The translations under genes were made by a program, and so were the position numbers. Below are positions 15,194 through 23,161 of a DNA stretch of 64,000 nt, piece after piece (position 1 is the stretch's first letter; every line of letters begins with the position of its first letter). The stretch is taken from contig JAIOHL010000282.1 in assembly GCA_019913005.1 (NCBI GenBank), positions 1-64,000 on the forward strand. The letters run 5' to 3'. This DNA comes from Anaerolineae bacterium (GTDB lineage: Bacteria; Chloroflexota; Anaerolineae; Aggregatilineales; J027). The notes below the pieces were generated by a model. It ran no database searches. It saw only the letters and a list, made by a program, of their open reading frames with translations, and was not told the DNA's origin.

Positions 15194-15511
15194 TCACTGC
15201 TTATACCACCTCGCGTGTTGGCAGAGCAGTTCGCACAGTGGGGTCGGCTCAAAGTAGTAATCACGCTCCACTGCCAGCCCAAACGCGCCTTTCACCTGCC
15301 GCAATTCTCGTAGCGAGAAGTAACCAAATTCTGGCTCTTGGATTACCGCAAGGCCAAAACATAGGTCTGTTCCGTCAAATTCGGACACATACCATGTGCC
15401 CGGCCCGTCGGGGGTGAAGAATTTGACTAAGGCAAGGGCGTTCACGCCCTGCGCTTCGGTTGCCCCAATTTTGGGCAGGCGATTTTGGAGTTCGGGGGTT
15501 AAGAGTTGCAT
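15194..15511 (-). CDS. DUF2958-domain protein, short form
   Basis: Nearly the whole 105-residue protein is a DUF2958 domain: LLTPELQNRLPKIGATEAQG, ALVKFFTPDGPGTWYVSEFD, DLCFGLAVIQEPEFGYFSLR, then LGLAVE-like FGLAVERDYYFEPTPL. It is clearly a paralogue of the C-terminal part of the gene at 9640. Its role is unknown; the domain is common in plasmids and integrative elements. It is read leftward towards the strong hairpin at 15157-15182. Confidence 0.85.
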   Translation of the reverse strand: MQLLTPELQNRLPKIGATEAQGVNALALVKFFTPDGPGTWYVSEFDGTDLCFGLAVIQEPEFGYFSLRELRQVKGAFGLAVERDYYFEPTPLCELLCQHARWYKQ

Positions 15512-15544
15512 GTTAATTCCTTTCTGCGGCTCTCACACCTAACC

Positions 15545-16330
15545 CGCTGGTGCGTCCGCACCTATCGGTGCTGCACTCGCACGCGCAACCTGTCATCGTC
15601 GAGTGCTCTTGCACCCGACTTGATAGGTGAGAACGAGTGCTATCTTCGCCGTGCGACGCACCAGCGAAGGGGGGTCAGGGCTTGGATTTCATTGGCCGCT
15701 AAGGGTAACGTGGGTTTGGGAGCAGTCCCCCGCCTATTCGCCGCAAAATACAAAATCCACGCCGCCCCAAGCGGCGTGTCCTTTGCCCACCGCTTGGCGG
15801 TGGGAGCGCGGCCTTCGGAAGAGTCGAGAGAGGGAGAAGCCGCGCAAGGCGCTGTCGGGCGCTGGCCCGACTACCAATGCCGTTTTTGGTCGCCTGCCGC
15901 ATCAGGCAGTGCGGCCAAAATAGCCCGCCGGTCACACGTATGGTTAGTTGAGGCTATCGCTTTTTGTGATAGACGTGTGACCGTGTGGGCTAAGGTGTTG
16001 GTAGTCGGGGCATGAAGGGACAGCTTTTTGTCCATTCAAGCCTCGACAGCGCCGCAGATTCAAACGAGGAGGGAAGACCATTATGTAGAGCCAGCCAGCA
16101 AGGGAAAAGCTGGCTGTGAGGCGAACAATGGGCCAATGACGACGTGTAGAAGCTGCTACGCTCTCTCGTGGTTTGGCGAGGCTCGATGCCGCTGCCAAAC
16201 CAAAAGCACCCCTTACCAGCGTAGATGGTAGGGTGTGCGGGCATTGATGGTAAGGCCAGTGGTCATTCATATGGTAGGGTTGGTGGCAAGGTAACAGAGT
16301 TAGTTCTGGGCCACTTCCCTACCCGCCTTG
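15545..16330. other. Hairpin-rich region without a convincing gene (candidate origin or structured RNA)
   Basis: Six-frame openings here have no protein-like composition. Instead there is a series of inverted repeats. Examples are GCTGGTGCGTC(C)GCAC with GTGCGACGCACCAGC at about 15550-15665, CACGCCGC/GCGGCGTG at 15758-15778, CCCACCGC/GCGGTGGG at 15786-15804 and GTCGGGC/GCCCGAC at 15854-15871. Further right are GGTCACACGT (15930-15939) with ACGTGTGACC (15973-15982), nested over CTATC/GATAG and flanked by AGCCC/GGGCT, then CAGCCAGC/GCTGGCTG near 16095-16120 and TGGTTTGGC (16169-16177) with GCCAAACCA (16194-16202). It adjoins a primase gene, so an origin, oriT or large structured RNA are all possible. 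Confidence 0.6.
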
Positions 16331-16506
16331 CTGTACCGCTCCAACTTTAATTCCAAAAAATCAAAGGTCGTTACAAAAACATTTTTCGGCGAATATGTCT
16401 TTTGATGTAGAGGGTAGACCTTTGATGTTGATTGTGCCGACTGAAGGGCGTTGTTCCGGCGTGCCTCTGGAAATATGGTGAGATTTTTAGTAGGCTAGGC
16501 TTGGCT

Positions 16507-16806
16507 ATGGAACTCAGCGCCTTCACCAAAAACGGCCCGGTCATTCTGGCACACGCAGCGGTACAGCAAATGAAAACGCACGGCCTTGCCCCTTTCCATC
16601 TGCTAGACACTCTGGAATACGGGTGTGAAGTCGGGTCGCCTGTCATGGGCTTACACCAGTTTGTAGGTTGTTTTGACGGCACAACCCAAGTCCATGTGCT
16701 TGCGGCCCAAACACTGAAACACACCACTTCCCTAGCAGTGGCAACCGTCAAAGTTTTGACATGTTGGGTCTCCCCGCTCGACTCACAAGCCCAACAATTG
16801 AGCTAA
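16507..16806 (+). CDS. Possible DUF4258-like small protein
   Basis: From ATG at 16507 the frame reads HAAVQQMKTHGLAPFHLLDT, then GLHQFVGCFDGTTQVHVLAA, then SLAVATVKVLTCW. The spacing of an HA..QM..HGL start, a strand pair and a closing VATVKV resembles DUF4258 or RelE-like small proteins. No ribosome site is clear and an in-frame GTG at 16432 could also start it. It converges on the primase gene and overlaps its end by 24 bases. It may be a small toxin-like protein or a chance opening. Confidence 0.35.
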   Translation: MELSAFTKNGPVILAHAAVQQMKTHGLAPFHLLDTLEYGCEVGSPVMGLHQFVGCFDGTTQVHVLAAQTLKHTTSLAVATVKVLTCWVSPLDSQAQQLS

Positions 16807-17787
16807 ATCGGTGATGGTCGCGGTAAAGCTCCTATCCTGATGGAGCACTCGTTCTCGGTACAGTGACCAAAAATCAATGAGGCTTCCCCCGCCACACCCC
16901 GCCTGACAACTCCAAAAGTTGCGCTCGGCGTCCACCCCAAAGGATTGGTGCTGGTCGTCGTGAAACGGGCAAAATCCCCAATTTTTGCCATCTAACTCCA
17001 CATATCGGCTCACGAAATCTAAGACCGAAATGGCGGCTTTAATGCGCTCAGAGAGGGGTGCGTGAGCGTCAACGGGCTTCGTCACAAATGGCATTGTAAC
17101 GACGGTTCGCTTTTCTGATTCAGGCACTTCACACAGCAGTGTTTCAAAAAGACCCTGTGGCACGCGCTCGGCGTAAGCTAGGAGAGCAAGCTGCTCGCGG
17201 ATAGTGGATGCTAAAGGCGCTCCATCCGGTGCCTGAAAGCCGAACCGCTTCCCCGGTTGGCCTGCCACCTTGACGCGGCGGTGAAAACCTAGCGGCAAGC
17301 GAATGAGTGAGCCGGGTTTACTTGCTTCAAGGCGTTCCTGCTTGGGATAAATCTCAATCTTGCGCTGCTGCTGCGTAGGGAGGTCAAAACCTGCCCGCAT
17401 GAGCAGTGCCTTTGCAAAACTGCGGGCATCTTTACCCGACACAGGTTCACCAAAAAATGACCACACATGCCCACCTCGTCTACTCTGTTCCAGATAGAGC
17501 GGTATTGTGCTGGTCATGGCGAAAGTAATCAAGGCTTGCCAAAGGTCGTCTTGATCAGCGTCTATCGCCATCCAGTGGGCGGTGTTCTCAAGACTCAAGG
17601 CATATGTCCCAAGAGTCAGGCTGCCATGTAGGTGTTGGGTGAGCAAATCCAGCGTGACAGGCAATTCTCGATAGACATACCGGGCTGCCAGTTGTTCGGC
17701 GTATATGTCTAGTCGCGGGAAAAACAGGACACGAAACGCTTCTAGTATAGTTGGGTCAATGGGTGGATTTGGGCGCTCGCTCATCAT
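16783..17787 (-). CDS. AEP (TOTE-type) primase with C-terminal CHC2 zinc finger
   Basis: The N-terminal two thirds match archaeo-eukaryotic primases of the TOTE branch: WMAIDADQDDLWQAL with the catalytic Asp pair, YLEQSRRGGHVWSFFGEPV, then KIEIYPKQERLE and SLIRLPLGFHRRVK. Residues about 262-320 form a CHC2 zinc finger as in DnaG: GFCPFHDDQHQSFGVD then FWSCQAGCGGGSLIDFW. An AEP core joined to a bacterial DnaG-type zinc finger should prime or extend DNA in element replication. There is no helicase domain in the chain. It lies beside the hairpin-rich region, which would fit an origin. Confidence 0.85.
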   Translation of the reverse strand: MMSERPNPPIDPTILEAFRVLFFPRLDIYAEQLAARYVYRELPVTLDLLTQHLHGSLTLGTYALSLENTAHWMAIDADQDDLWQALITFAMTSTIPLYLEQSRRGGHVWSFFGEPVSGKDARSFAKALLMRAGFDLPTQQQRKIEIYPKQERLEASKPGSLIRLPLGFHRRVKVAGQPGKRFGFQAPDGAPLASTIREQLALLAYAERVPQGLFETLLCEVPESEKRTVVTMPFVTKPVDAHAPLSERIKAAISVLDFVSRYVELDGKNWGFCPFHDDQHQSFGVDAERNFWSCQAGCGGGSLIDFWSLYRERVLHQDRSFTATITDLAQLLGL

Positions 17788-17789
17788 TG

Positions 17790-18197
17790 GATTCTCTCAC
17801 TTTCAGTTACCCCTACAATTTCTTGGCACGACCAATTTCACCTTATAAAAAGGCTCTGCCTTTTTAAGCGAACCACTCCCCTGCCCGCGTTTCTAGTCTT
17901 CCCTCCTGTGCATGTCTTAAGCGAAGCTCCGCTTCGAGATTTTTAAATCTCAAGTTGGAGCTTCTGGTTCGCCTGAAGTGTCTTCGACAGGTTTTCGACC
18001 TGCTTATCCTGAAAGTTGCCTTCCAAGAAACAGTTTGCCAGTGTAGGTTTTTAAGAGACGGTCTAGGCCGTTGCCCCCGCGCCGCAACGGTAGCGTGCCA
18101 CTTCCCTCTTTAGGAGGGATAGCGGTTCATTAAAGACACGAAAAAAGGGTGGCTGCAAGGAGCTAAAGTCTTGCCAGCAAGAGAGCAAGACTTGCGG
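17790..18197. other. Gene-free, structured intergenic region next to the partition genes
   Basis: About 400 bases with no supported gene. AAAAAGGC-TCT-GCCTTTTT (17847-17865) is a bidirectional terminator-like hairpin. GAAGCTCC (17923-17930) pairs with GGAGCTTC (17957-17964) around a nested GAGATTT/AAATCTC stem (17936-17951). CCGTTGC (18068-18074) pairs with GCAACGG (18084-18090). CTTGC-type repeats begin at the right end. This suits a partition site or a control RNA. Confidence 0.5.
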
Positions 18198-18241
18198 CAT
18201 TCTTGCTGGGTGGCGTTCTTGCAATCTTGCTTGCTTGCATT
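18198..18241. repeat. Iteron-like 44-bp repeat, copy 1
   Basis: This 44-base unit matches 18510-18553 at all but three positions. It contains several CTTGC or CTTGCA units at irregular spacing. It lies right behind the stop codon of the RHH protein gene, where a centromere or operator site for a ParA/RHH system could lie. Confidence 0.7.
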
Positions 18242-18720
18242 TACGGGTCTGGTTTGACCAAATTGCGCTCCAAAATACTGTCTGCACCATGCTGTTCATA
18301 ATCCCAAATCAAATACCCAACGGCACACACCAAAATATCAGTGGTTTTTAACTTCTTCCCGGTGCGTTTCTTGACCTCGTATTCAAGATCGTCAATTTTT
18401 TCGAGTAGCTCTGGTGGATAGCGAAAATTGGTGTTTTTGGTGTTCTTCAGTGCTAGTAAAGTCCCAATAAAATCTTGCATTCTTGCATTCTTGCTTGAAA
18501 GAAAATCCACATTCTTGCTTGGTGGCATTCCTGCAATCTTGCTTGCTTGCATTCCTGCTTTTTGCCCGTGCTGAGATTGACTCATGGAAGGCATAACAGT
18601 CGCAAGCGTATTTTTTCCAGCGGACAAAGGCGGGGAGACTTCAGGGGCCACGAAGACCTCCTGCACTTGGGTCACAGGTTTAAAGAATGGGCTATCAGCT
18701 AAACCGGATTTTCTTGTCAT
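18241..18720 (-). CDS. Partition partner-like RHH DNA-binding protein with repeat-encoded linker
   Basis: The ATG at 18720 overlaps the parA stop (ATGA). The N-terminal half is an unordered linker whose middle (MQASKIAGMPPSKNVDFL, then SSKNARMQD) is encoded by the same CAAGAATG-type DNA repeats that occur downstream of the gene. The C-terminal half looks like a ribbon-helix-helix: NTNFRYPPELLEKIDDLEYE then LKTTDILVCAVGYLIWDYEQ. Position after ParA and small size fit a ParG/ParB-type centromere-binding protein. The DNA repeats inside the gene may themselves be binding sites. Confidence 0.7.
   Translation of the reverse strand: MTRKSGLADSPFFKPVTQVQEVFVAPEVSPPLSAGKNTLATVMPSMSQSQHGQKAGMQASKIAGMPPSKNVDFLSSKNARMQDFIGTLLALKNTKNTNFRYPPELLEKIDDLEYEVKKRTGKKLKTTDILVCAVGYLIWDYEQHGADSILERNLVKPDP
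18510..18553. repeat. Iteron-like 44-bp repeat, copy 2 (inside a gene)
   Basis: This is the second copy of the 44-base unit at 18198-18241, here read as part of the RHH protein coding region. More CTTGCATT units precede it (from 18475). The combined array covers both the coding linker and the 3' flank. Confidence 0.7.
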
Positions 18721-19481
18721 CGGCGGGCAATCACTTCCTTAATCAGTGCTTTATACGCGATGGCCCCGCTGCTGTTGGGGGAGTGGGCAAAAATGTGGGT
18801 ATGATTGGAATGGGCCTCTTCTAAGGACACATTTTTCGGGATTTTCGTCTGGAATACCACCTCTCCAAAATGGCTGCGCAATTGTTGCTCCACATCCTTT
18901 GACACATTGGTATTCTCAGCAAAGGTGCATAACACGCCTAGAATTTCGAGCGATGGATTCAACTGCGTTTGTTTGACCATGCCAATCGTTTCTTGCAATT
19001 GCACCAAACCTGTTAGCGCAAAAAAGGCGGTTGACACGGGAATAATGAGCCGATCACTGGCGACAAATGAATTGATGGTGAGCAAGCCTAATGAGGGGGC
19101 ATTATCCATAATGATATAGTCGTAACGGTCTTTGATCTGGTCAATCGCTTGTTTCAAACGCGCATTGCGGTTGTCAAAGGCTTGGGCTAATTCCAAATCC
19201 ACGCCGGAAAGCCGGATGTGAGCAGGGACAAAATCAAGGTTGGGGAAAGCCGTTGGTTGTACGACTGAAGTCAATGGCGCAAAACGAATGACAACATTAA
19301 ACAGGGATTTTTCAAGCTCAATCTCAATGTTGGGATGGATAAAAACTTGGGTCGTGTTGGCTTGGGGGTCAACATCAATGAGCAGCACTTTATAACCCTC
19401 GAGGGATAGGCCAGCGGCTAGATTAATGGCGGTGGTACTCTTGGCAACCCCACCTTTCTGATTGGCAATACATATGACCAT
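18717..19481 (-). CDS. parA: ParA-family partition ATPase
   Basis: The deviant Walker A motif at the start is NQKGGVAKSTTAINLAAGL and the A' motif is VLLIDVDPQANTT. The B motif is YDYIIMDNAPSLGLLTIN. Length and lack of an N-terminal HTH match small ParA proteins of the type Ib kind, which pair with RHH centromere binders. It lies between two RHH genes, 2 bases after the first and overlapping the second. It probably moves or holds copies of the element at cell division. Confidence 0.93.
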   Translation of the reverse strand: MVICIANQKGGVAKSTTAINLAAGLSLEGYKVLLIDVDPQANTTQVFIHPNIEIELEKSLFNVVIRFAPLTSVVQPTAFPNLDFVPAHIRLSGVDLELAQAFDNRNARLKQAIDQIKDRYDYIIMDNAPSLGLLTINSFVASDRLIIPVSTAFFALTGLVQLQETIGMVKQTQLNPSLEILGVLCTFAENTNVSKDVEQQLRSHFGEVVFQTKIPKNVSLEEAHSNHTHIFAHSPNSSGAIAYKALIKEVIARR

Positions 19482-19483
19482 AA

Positions 19484-19636
19484 CTATCCTTTGTGTTTGA
19501 CATACTCAGATAACACCAGACGGAGCAGAGCCGAGAGGGAAATATTGCGAGCGACTGCCAAATGCTCCAAGTCACGTTTCAGTTGCGTGGGGATGGCGAA
19601 TCGCACAAAGGTTTGGTTGACTTTTTTGTTTGCCAT
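19484..19636 (-). CDS. Small RHH (CopG-like) DNA-binding protein
   Basis: From ATG at 19636 the 50-residue protein reads TFVRFAIPTQLKRDLEHLAV and ARNISLSALLRLVLSEYVKH, a compact ribbon-helix-helix. A longer opening upstream overlaps the end of the ATPase gene and has no protein-like features, so the short start is preferred, although its ribosome site is weak. It ends 2 bases before parA. It is likely an autoregulator of the partition operon. Confidence 0.7.
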   Translation of the reverse strand: MANKKVNQTFVRFAIPTQLKRDLEHLAVARNISLSALLRLVLSEYVKHKG

Positions 19637-19688
19637 AAACGGGACAATCTTTGTACAACTTTCATATAAACATGCGGCCGTCCCCGTG

Positions 19689-21089
19689 TCAATCAGCAAA
19701 CTCAAGATGTGGCAAATAGGGCATGGTAAGTATCTCGGTCTCGGCTTGCTCTTGAGCCACAAATTTAGCCAGCAACTGATTGGTCAAGCCTTCTACCTCG
19801 GGACTGCCCACAGGGGGTTCAGGCAAGGGGAGGGTGGTCATGCGATACATGCGTCCGGCACTATCTATGACGTGCGCTTGCTGTGGCTTCTGCCATTGCA
19901 GCGAACTAATGTAGCTCTCCCATTGCTCCGGCAAACCCTCAAAGAGGGGATGTTGGTAATCCGTCTTGGGGTTTTCCTTCACGGCACGGGTATCTATCTG
20001 CCCAACTGACCGTCCAAACACCTCCGCATCTTGGCGACTCATCCCAAACAAGACCTTCGTTTGGATATTGCCAATCGCGCCACTTAAACGGGTTTGCAGT
20101 TGTGAAAGGCTCTGATGGGCCAGTGTGAGGTGTAAAGCGAATTTGCGGGCCTCTGAGAGGATTTGGGATAGGCTTTTGGCACTCCCGTCGTTGGCACTAA
20201 AATCTTGAAACTCATCCATATACAAGTAGAAGGGGATACGCGCGTGGGTGGGTAAGTCACGCCGGGTGAAAGCAGCGTATTCCAAAAACGTCACTAACAG
20301 ACTACCGAGTAGTCGCCGTGTTTCTGGTTCACCGCCTAAATCACACAACAACACTTTGCGATTGTCCATCAAGGCGCGGAAATCTAGTGAGTTGTCCCGA
20401 TGGCCTAACATCCGACGGATGGTGGGATTGAAGGCAAACGCACTCACCTTATTTAAGGTACTTTCCCGCATCAAGGGTGCTTCCCGGCCCCACTTGTCGT
20501 AGCGGTCATGAAAAAAACTGCTGGCTTGTTCATCCGCCGCTTGCAGCAACAATGCCTCACGCCAGTTATCGTCGGTCAACAAGCGATGCACATCCACTAA
20601 GGTTTGGCCTGTTTTAATCAGTACCACCAACGCCGCAACCATGATATTGGTGAACTGCGGCGCTTCTTTGAGGGCATCGGGCCATGTTCGGCGAAAGGCT
20701 TCAATCACCAACTGCGCCACTGCATAAGGATCACCCGGTACACTCAAGATATTGAACGGCACAACACAATCCAAACGGCTCATGTCCAGATAAACGATCC
20801 TCTCAAGGTGAGCGGGTTGGTCAAAATAGCCCGTCGCGGCCACTCCGGCGAATATGTTTTTTACCAGATCAGAGTGGGGGTCAATCACCCCAACCCCGCG
20901 TCCAGCGAGGATGTCTTGAATGACTAACCCTTCTAGGAATTTGGATTTGCCTTTACCCGTGATGCCTAACACATACAGGTGTTTACGACGTTCGGCTTCG
21001 GACAAATACACTTTGGGCACCAAGGCAAAGGGGAGGCTGCCCAACCGCCCCAAACACAATCCGCTTGAGTAGGGCAGGAGCGGACGCAT
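19689..21089 (-). CDS. TraG/VirD4-like (HerA-FtsK superfamily) DNA-translocation ATPase, B
   Basis: The Walker A loop is LGITGKGKSKFLEGLV and the Walker B strand is FYLYMDEFQDFSAN. Between them are AGRGVGVIDPHSDLV and a central helical part (RESTLNKVSAFAFNPTIRRM). A sensor-like LTLAHQSLSQL follows. It is a paralogue of the gene at 24047. Such ATPases move DNA in conjugation or element transfer. There is no N-terminal membrane anchor, so it may rely on the membrane protein encoded at 23162. It contains one copy of the CGGCGAATATG motif on the opposite strand. Confidence 0.85.
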   Translation of the reverse strand: MRPLLPYSSGLCLGRLGSLPFALVPKVYLSEAERRKHLYVLGITGKGKSKFLEGLVIQDILAGRGVGVIDPHSDLVKNIFAGVAATGYFDQPAHLERIVYLDMSRLDCVVPFNILSVPGDPYAVAQLVIEAFRRTWPDALKEAPQFTNIMVAALVVLIKTGQTLVDVHRLLTDDNWREALLLQAADEQASSFFHDRYDKWGREAPLMRESTLNKVSAFAFNPTIRRMLGHRDNSLDFRALMDNRKVLLCDLGGEPETRRLLGSLLVTFLEYAAFTRRDLPTHARIPFYLYMDEFQDFSANDGSAKSLSQILSEARKFALHLTLAHQSLSQLQTRLSGAIGNIQTKVLFGMSRQDAEVFGRSVGQIDTRAVKENPKTDYQHPLFEGLPEQWESYISSLQWQKPQQAHVIDSAGRMYRMTTLPLPEPPVGSPEVEGLTNQLLAKFVAQEQAETEILTMPYLPHLEFAD

Positions 21090-21173
21090 AAACCGTTACA
21101 CGTTAGCAGATAGGTGATGGGTCTGTACACCCGAACAAACATCCGACAGGGTAGCGTCATTATTCACTACGCC

Positions 21174-21983
21174 CTAATCACCTGCCATTGGCAACACATC
21201 GGTCTCAGGTGGCTGTTTGGCTTGAGCGGTGCGAACCTCATAATACTTGGTCGTCACCGAGTCGATACTCCGACCTAACCGAGTCGCTATCTTGCGGTAG
21301 CTCAATCCCTGCGTTGCTAATTGAAAAAGGAGAGCGACCTCAGCTTTAGTGTAGGGTCGCTTATTACGTTCTTCCGGGCTACCATAACCCACTAACAATG
21401 CTCGAAAATCCTCCCGAAAAAAGGTGTGCCATTGACCCACCGATTTAACGCTCATACCTACCTTAGTCGCGGTCTCACGCCTGTCCTGATGATCCAAAAA
21501 GTCACGCAAGATCACCGCCACTTGTTCGCGCTTTTGGGCGTTAAACTGCTTATTTTGCCGGGTTTGATATTTGGTATGAATGTGCTGGGCCGCCCGCGAT
21601 AAATCTATGCGCAACTCAGTCAAGTGAATTTCTCGCCCCTGCCCGCCATTGATTTTCTTTTGCACGGCTGGGCGCTTTAGGTTGTCTGGGTCATCCAAAC
21701 TGCCACCATCAAACTTGGCCCGTCCGTTCATTAACTCCAAATACCGCCCTGCGCTACCGCGTTTTGCCATCCCGACAATAAAGGGCAGACTTTGCGTCTC
21801 AAATAAGCGGGTATCCAACTTCCACATCTGCCACAAATACACCAAGCCTTCTTGAATCAAATCATCCACTTCGGGATGATTGCGGTAGATTTTCCCTAAG
21901 ATTCGCACGAGATTGCTGTAGACCGGGGCGATAGCTTCCTCGAAAGGTCGCGGGGGTGGTAGTTCCAATAGTTGCTCATGCAC
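21174..21983 (-). CDS. Sigma-70-like factor or sigma-related regulator of the element
   Basis: The GTG start follows AAGGAGG by 4 bases. Near residues 35-55 is a sigma region 2-like helix (HPEVDDLIQEGLVYLWQMWK). A basic middle part follows, and the C-terminus has two HTH-like stretches, ETATKVGMSVKSVGQWHTFF and GLSYRKIATRLGRSIDSVTT. This is like ECF-type sigma factors with an extended middle. It sits between two transfer-ATPase genes, so it may switch on element genes. The family link is by motif only; it could be a non-sigma HTH regulator. Confidence 0.6.
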   Translation of the reverse strand: MHEQLLELPPPRPFEEAIAPVYSNLVRILGKIYRNHPEVDDLIQEGLVYLWQMWKLDTRLFETQSLPFIVGMAKRGSAGRYLELMNGRAKFDGGSLDDPDNLKRPAVQKKINGGQGREIHLTELRIDLSRAAQHIHTKYQTRQNKQFNAQKREQVAVILRDFLDHQDRRETATKVGMSVKSVGQWHTFFREDFRALLVGYGSPEERNKRPYTKAEVALLFQLATQGLSYRKIATRLGRSIDSVTTKYYEVRTAQAKQPPETDVLPMAGD

Positions 21984-22080
21984 AAGCCTCCTTTCTCATG
22001 CCCTAATGGAAATGGATGGGCGGGAGTTCAAACTGTAGCAAATCTCCAATACGGCTGTAAAGCAGCAGGCGAACCAACCT

Positions 22081-23115
22081 TTAAGGTTGGAGAAGTTTTA
22101 GATGGGGTGCGGTAGTCAGCATCTGTTGGGCATAGCTTTGAAAGGCGGGCGTGCCATACTCCTCCAAGCAAAACGGCTTATCTATATGCGGAAAATACCA
22201 AATGGGTTTGGCTAAAATCGTCGCTGGATTAACCCATGCACTGCGGGTAAAGAGAAAGTAGGCTGCACCTCCGGCGCTGGTCACTTCGGAGCGCATATTG
22301 TGAAACCGCTGCTCTGAGCCTGCCACAATCACCAAAAAACGTCCGGTCTTAAACGTGAGTTGGTTTTGATAGCCTTTGGAATACACCAGATGCACACCGG
22401 GGGACACTTTATCCCTCCCAAACCGCGAATTGGACTCTGTGCCATTATCTAACTCCACTAGAAACGGCACACGGTAGCCTTTGGTTTCACCCTCAGCCTT
22501 TGCAAACAGCGAAAAGAGCCCGTCGGGTTGTACCAGTTTTTCTTTGCGTTCCCCTTGTGAGTCAAGATAGGGGATAGAGGTGGAAAATAATCGCACCAAC
22601 TCATCCTGTCCATGCCATGTCTCAAGGCGATAACGCGGATGGTTGAACGTAGCAACTTCCATCGTGTGACGAAACTCGTTGAGAAGTAGGTCATGCGTGA
22701 CTTTGCTCCAACGCGGGGTCGAGCGCCAACGCAGTTCATCTATGGGTGTGTCTAGCTGTTTCGCTACTTCTTCAGCGCCAGCGGTATCTAACCAAACAAT
22801 CGGTTCAGGCACACGATACAACTCTTGGCGCGTTGGGCGCTGTAGGCAGCCATTATGGTAGAGCAGACTAATGCGGCGCTGCGCGTTGCGTTTGTTGGCT
22901 TCACCCGGAAAGAACCAGCGGTGAATCTGATCAACCGATACCATGCCATCATAGCGGTAGATCGTAAGTAGGATTGTTTTATCCCGCTGCGTGAGACGCA
23001 AACCGGGAGGTTGCTTGGCCCGCACATAGGCGGGCAAGCGTTCCTCATTCGACTTTTTGGGTTGAATTGGTTTTTGGTTCATGGTGGTTTGGTCGAATAA
23101 CAGCCTTAATTTCAT
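22081..23115 (-). CDS. Replication-relaxation family protein
   Basis: An N-terminal winged-helix part (LTQRDKTILLTIYRYDGMVS, then VDQIHRWFFPGEANKRNAQR) is followed by a nuclease-fold-like domain with WSKVTHDLLLNEFRHTMEVA, KLVQPDGLFSL and FLVELDNGTESNSRFGRDKV. This layout fits the replication-relaxation family (PF13814) found in plasmids and integrative elements beside TraG-like genes. The D...ELD pattern resembles a PD-(D/E)XK-type core. The start at 23115 is not certain; an in-frame ATG lies at 23082. The gene is in the leftward transfer operon. Confidence 0.85.
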   Translation of the reverse strand: MKLRLLFDQTTMNQKPIQPKKSNEERLPAYVRAKQPPGLRLTQRDKTILLTIYRYDGMVSVDQIHRWFFPGEANKRNAQRRISLLYHNGCLQRPTRQELYRVPEPIVWLDTAGAEEVAKQLDTPIDELRWRSTPRWSKVTHDLLLNEFRHTMEVATFNHPRYRLETWHGQDELVRLFSTSIPYLDSQGERKEKLVQPDGLFSLFAKAEGETKGYRVPFLVELDNGTESNSRFGRDKVSPGVHLVYSKGYQNQLTFKTGRFLVIVAGSEQRFHNMRSEVTSAGGAAYFLFTRSAWVNPATILAKPIWYFPHIDKPFCLEEYGTPAFQSYAQQMLTTAPHLKLLQP

Positions 23116-23161
23116 ATCTGTCTATCGTAGCAAATGGGCAGGGGCGTACCTGCTGCAAAAC

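Noticed and set aside
15506-16015. Long open frame on the plus strand over the hairpin-rich region
   Set aside because: Arg, Ser and Ala composition with no domain-like pattern, no ribosome site, and several overlapping openings in other frames. It is better explained as GC-rich structured non-coding DNA.
16371-16751. Minus-strand open frame opposite the DUF4258-like candidate
   Set aside because: Trp/Cys/Ser-rich with no domain features; the plus-strand frame is the more protein-like of the two.
18063-18299. Minus-strand open frame downstream of the partition genes
   Set aside because: It covers the repeats and a hairpin, has low-complexity composition, and overlaps the end of the RHH gene in another frame.
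18175-18560. CTTGC repeats as a CRISPR array
   Set aside because: Units are 5-8 bases with irregular spacing, the two 44-bp copies are 312 bases apart, one copy is coding, and no cas gene is near. Iteron or partition repeats fit better.
19637-19762. N-terminal extension of the small RHH protein
   Set aside because: It overlaps the end of the ATPase gene in another frame and has Cys/Pro-rich composition unlike RHH proteins. The ATG at 19636 gives a compact RHH domain.
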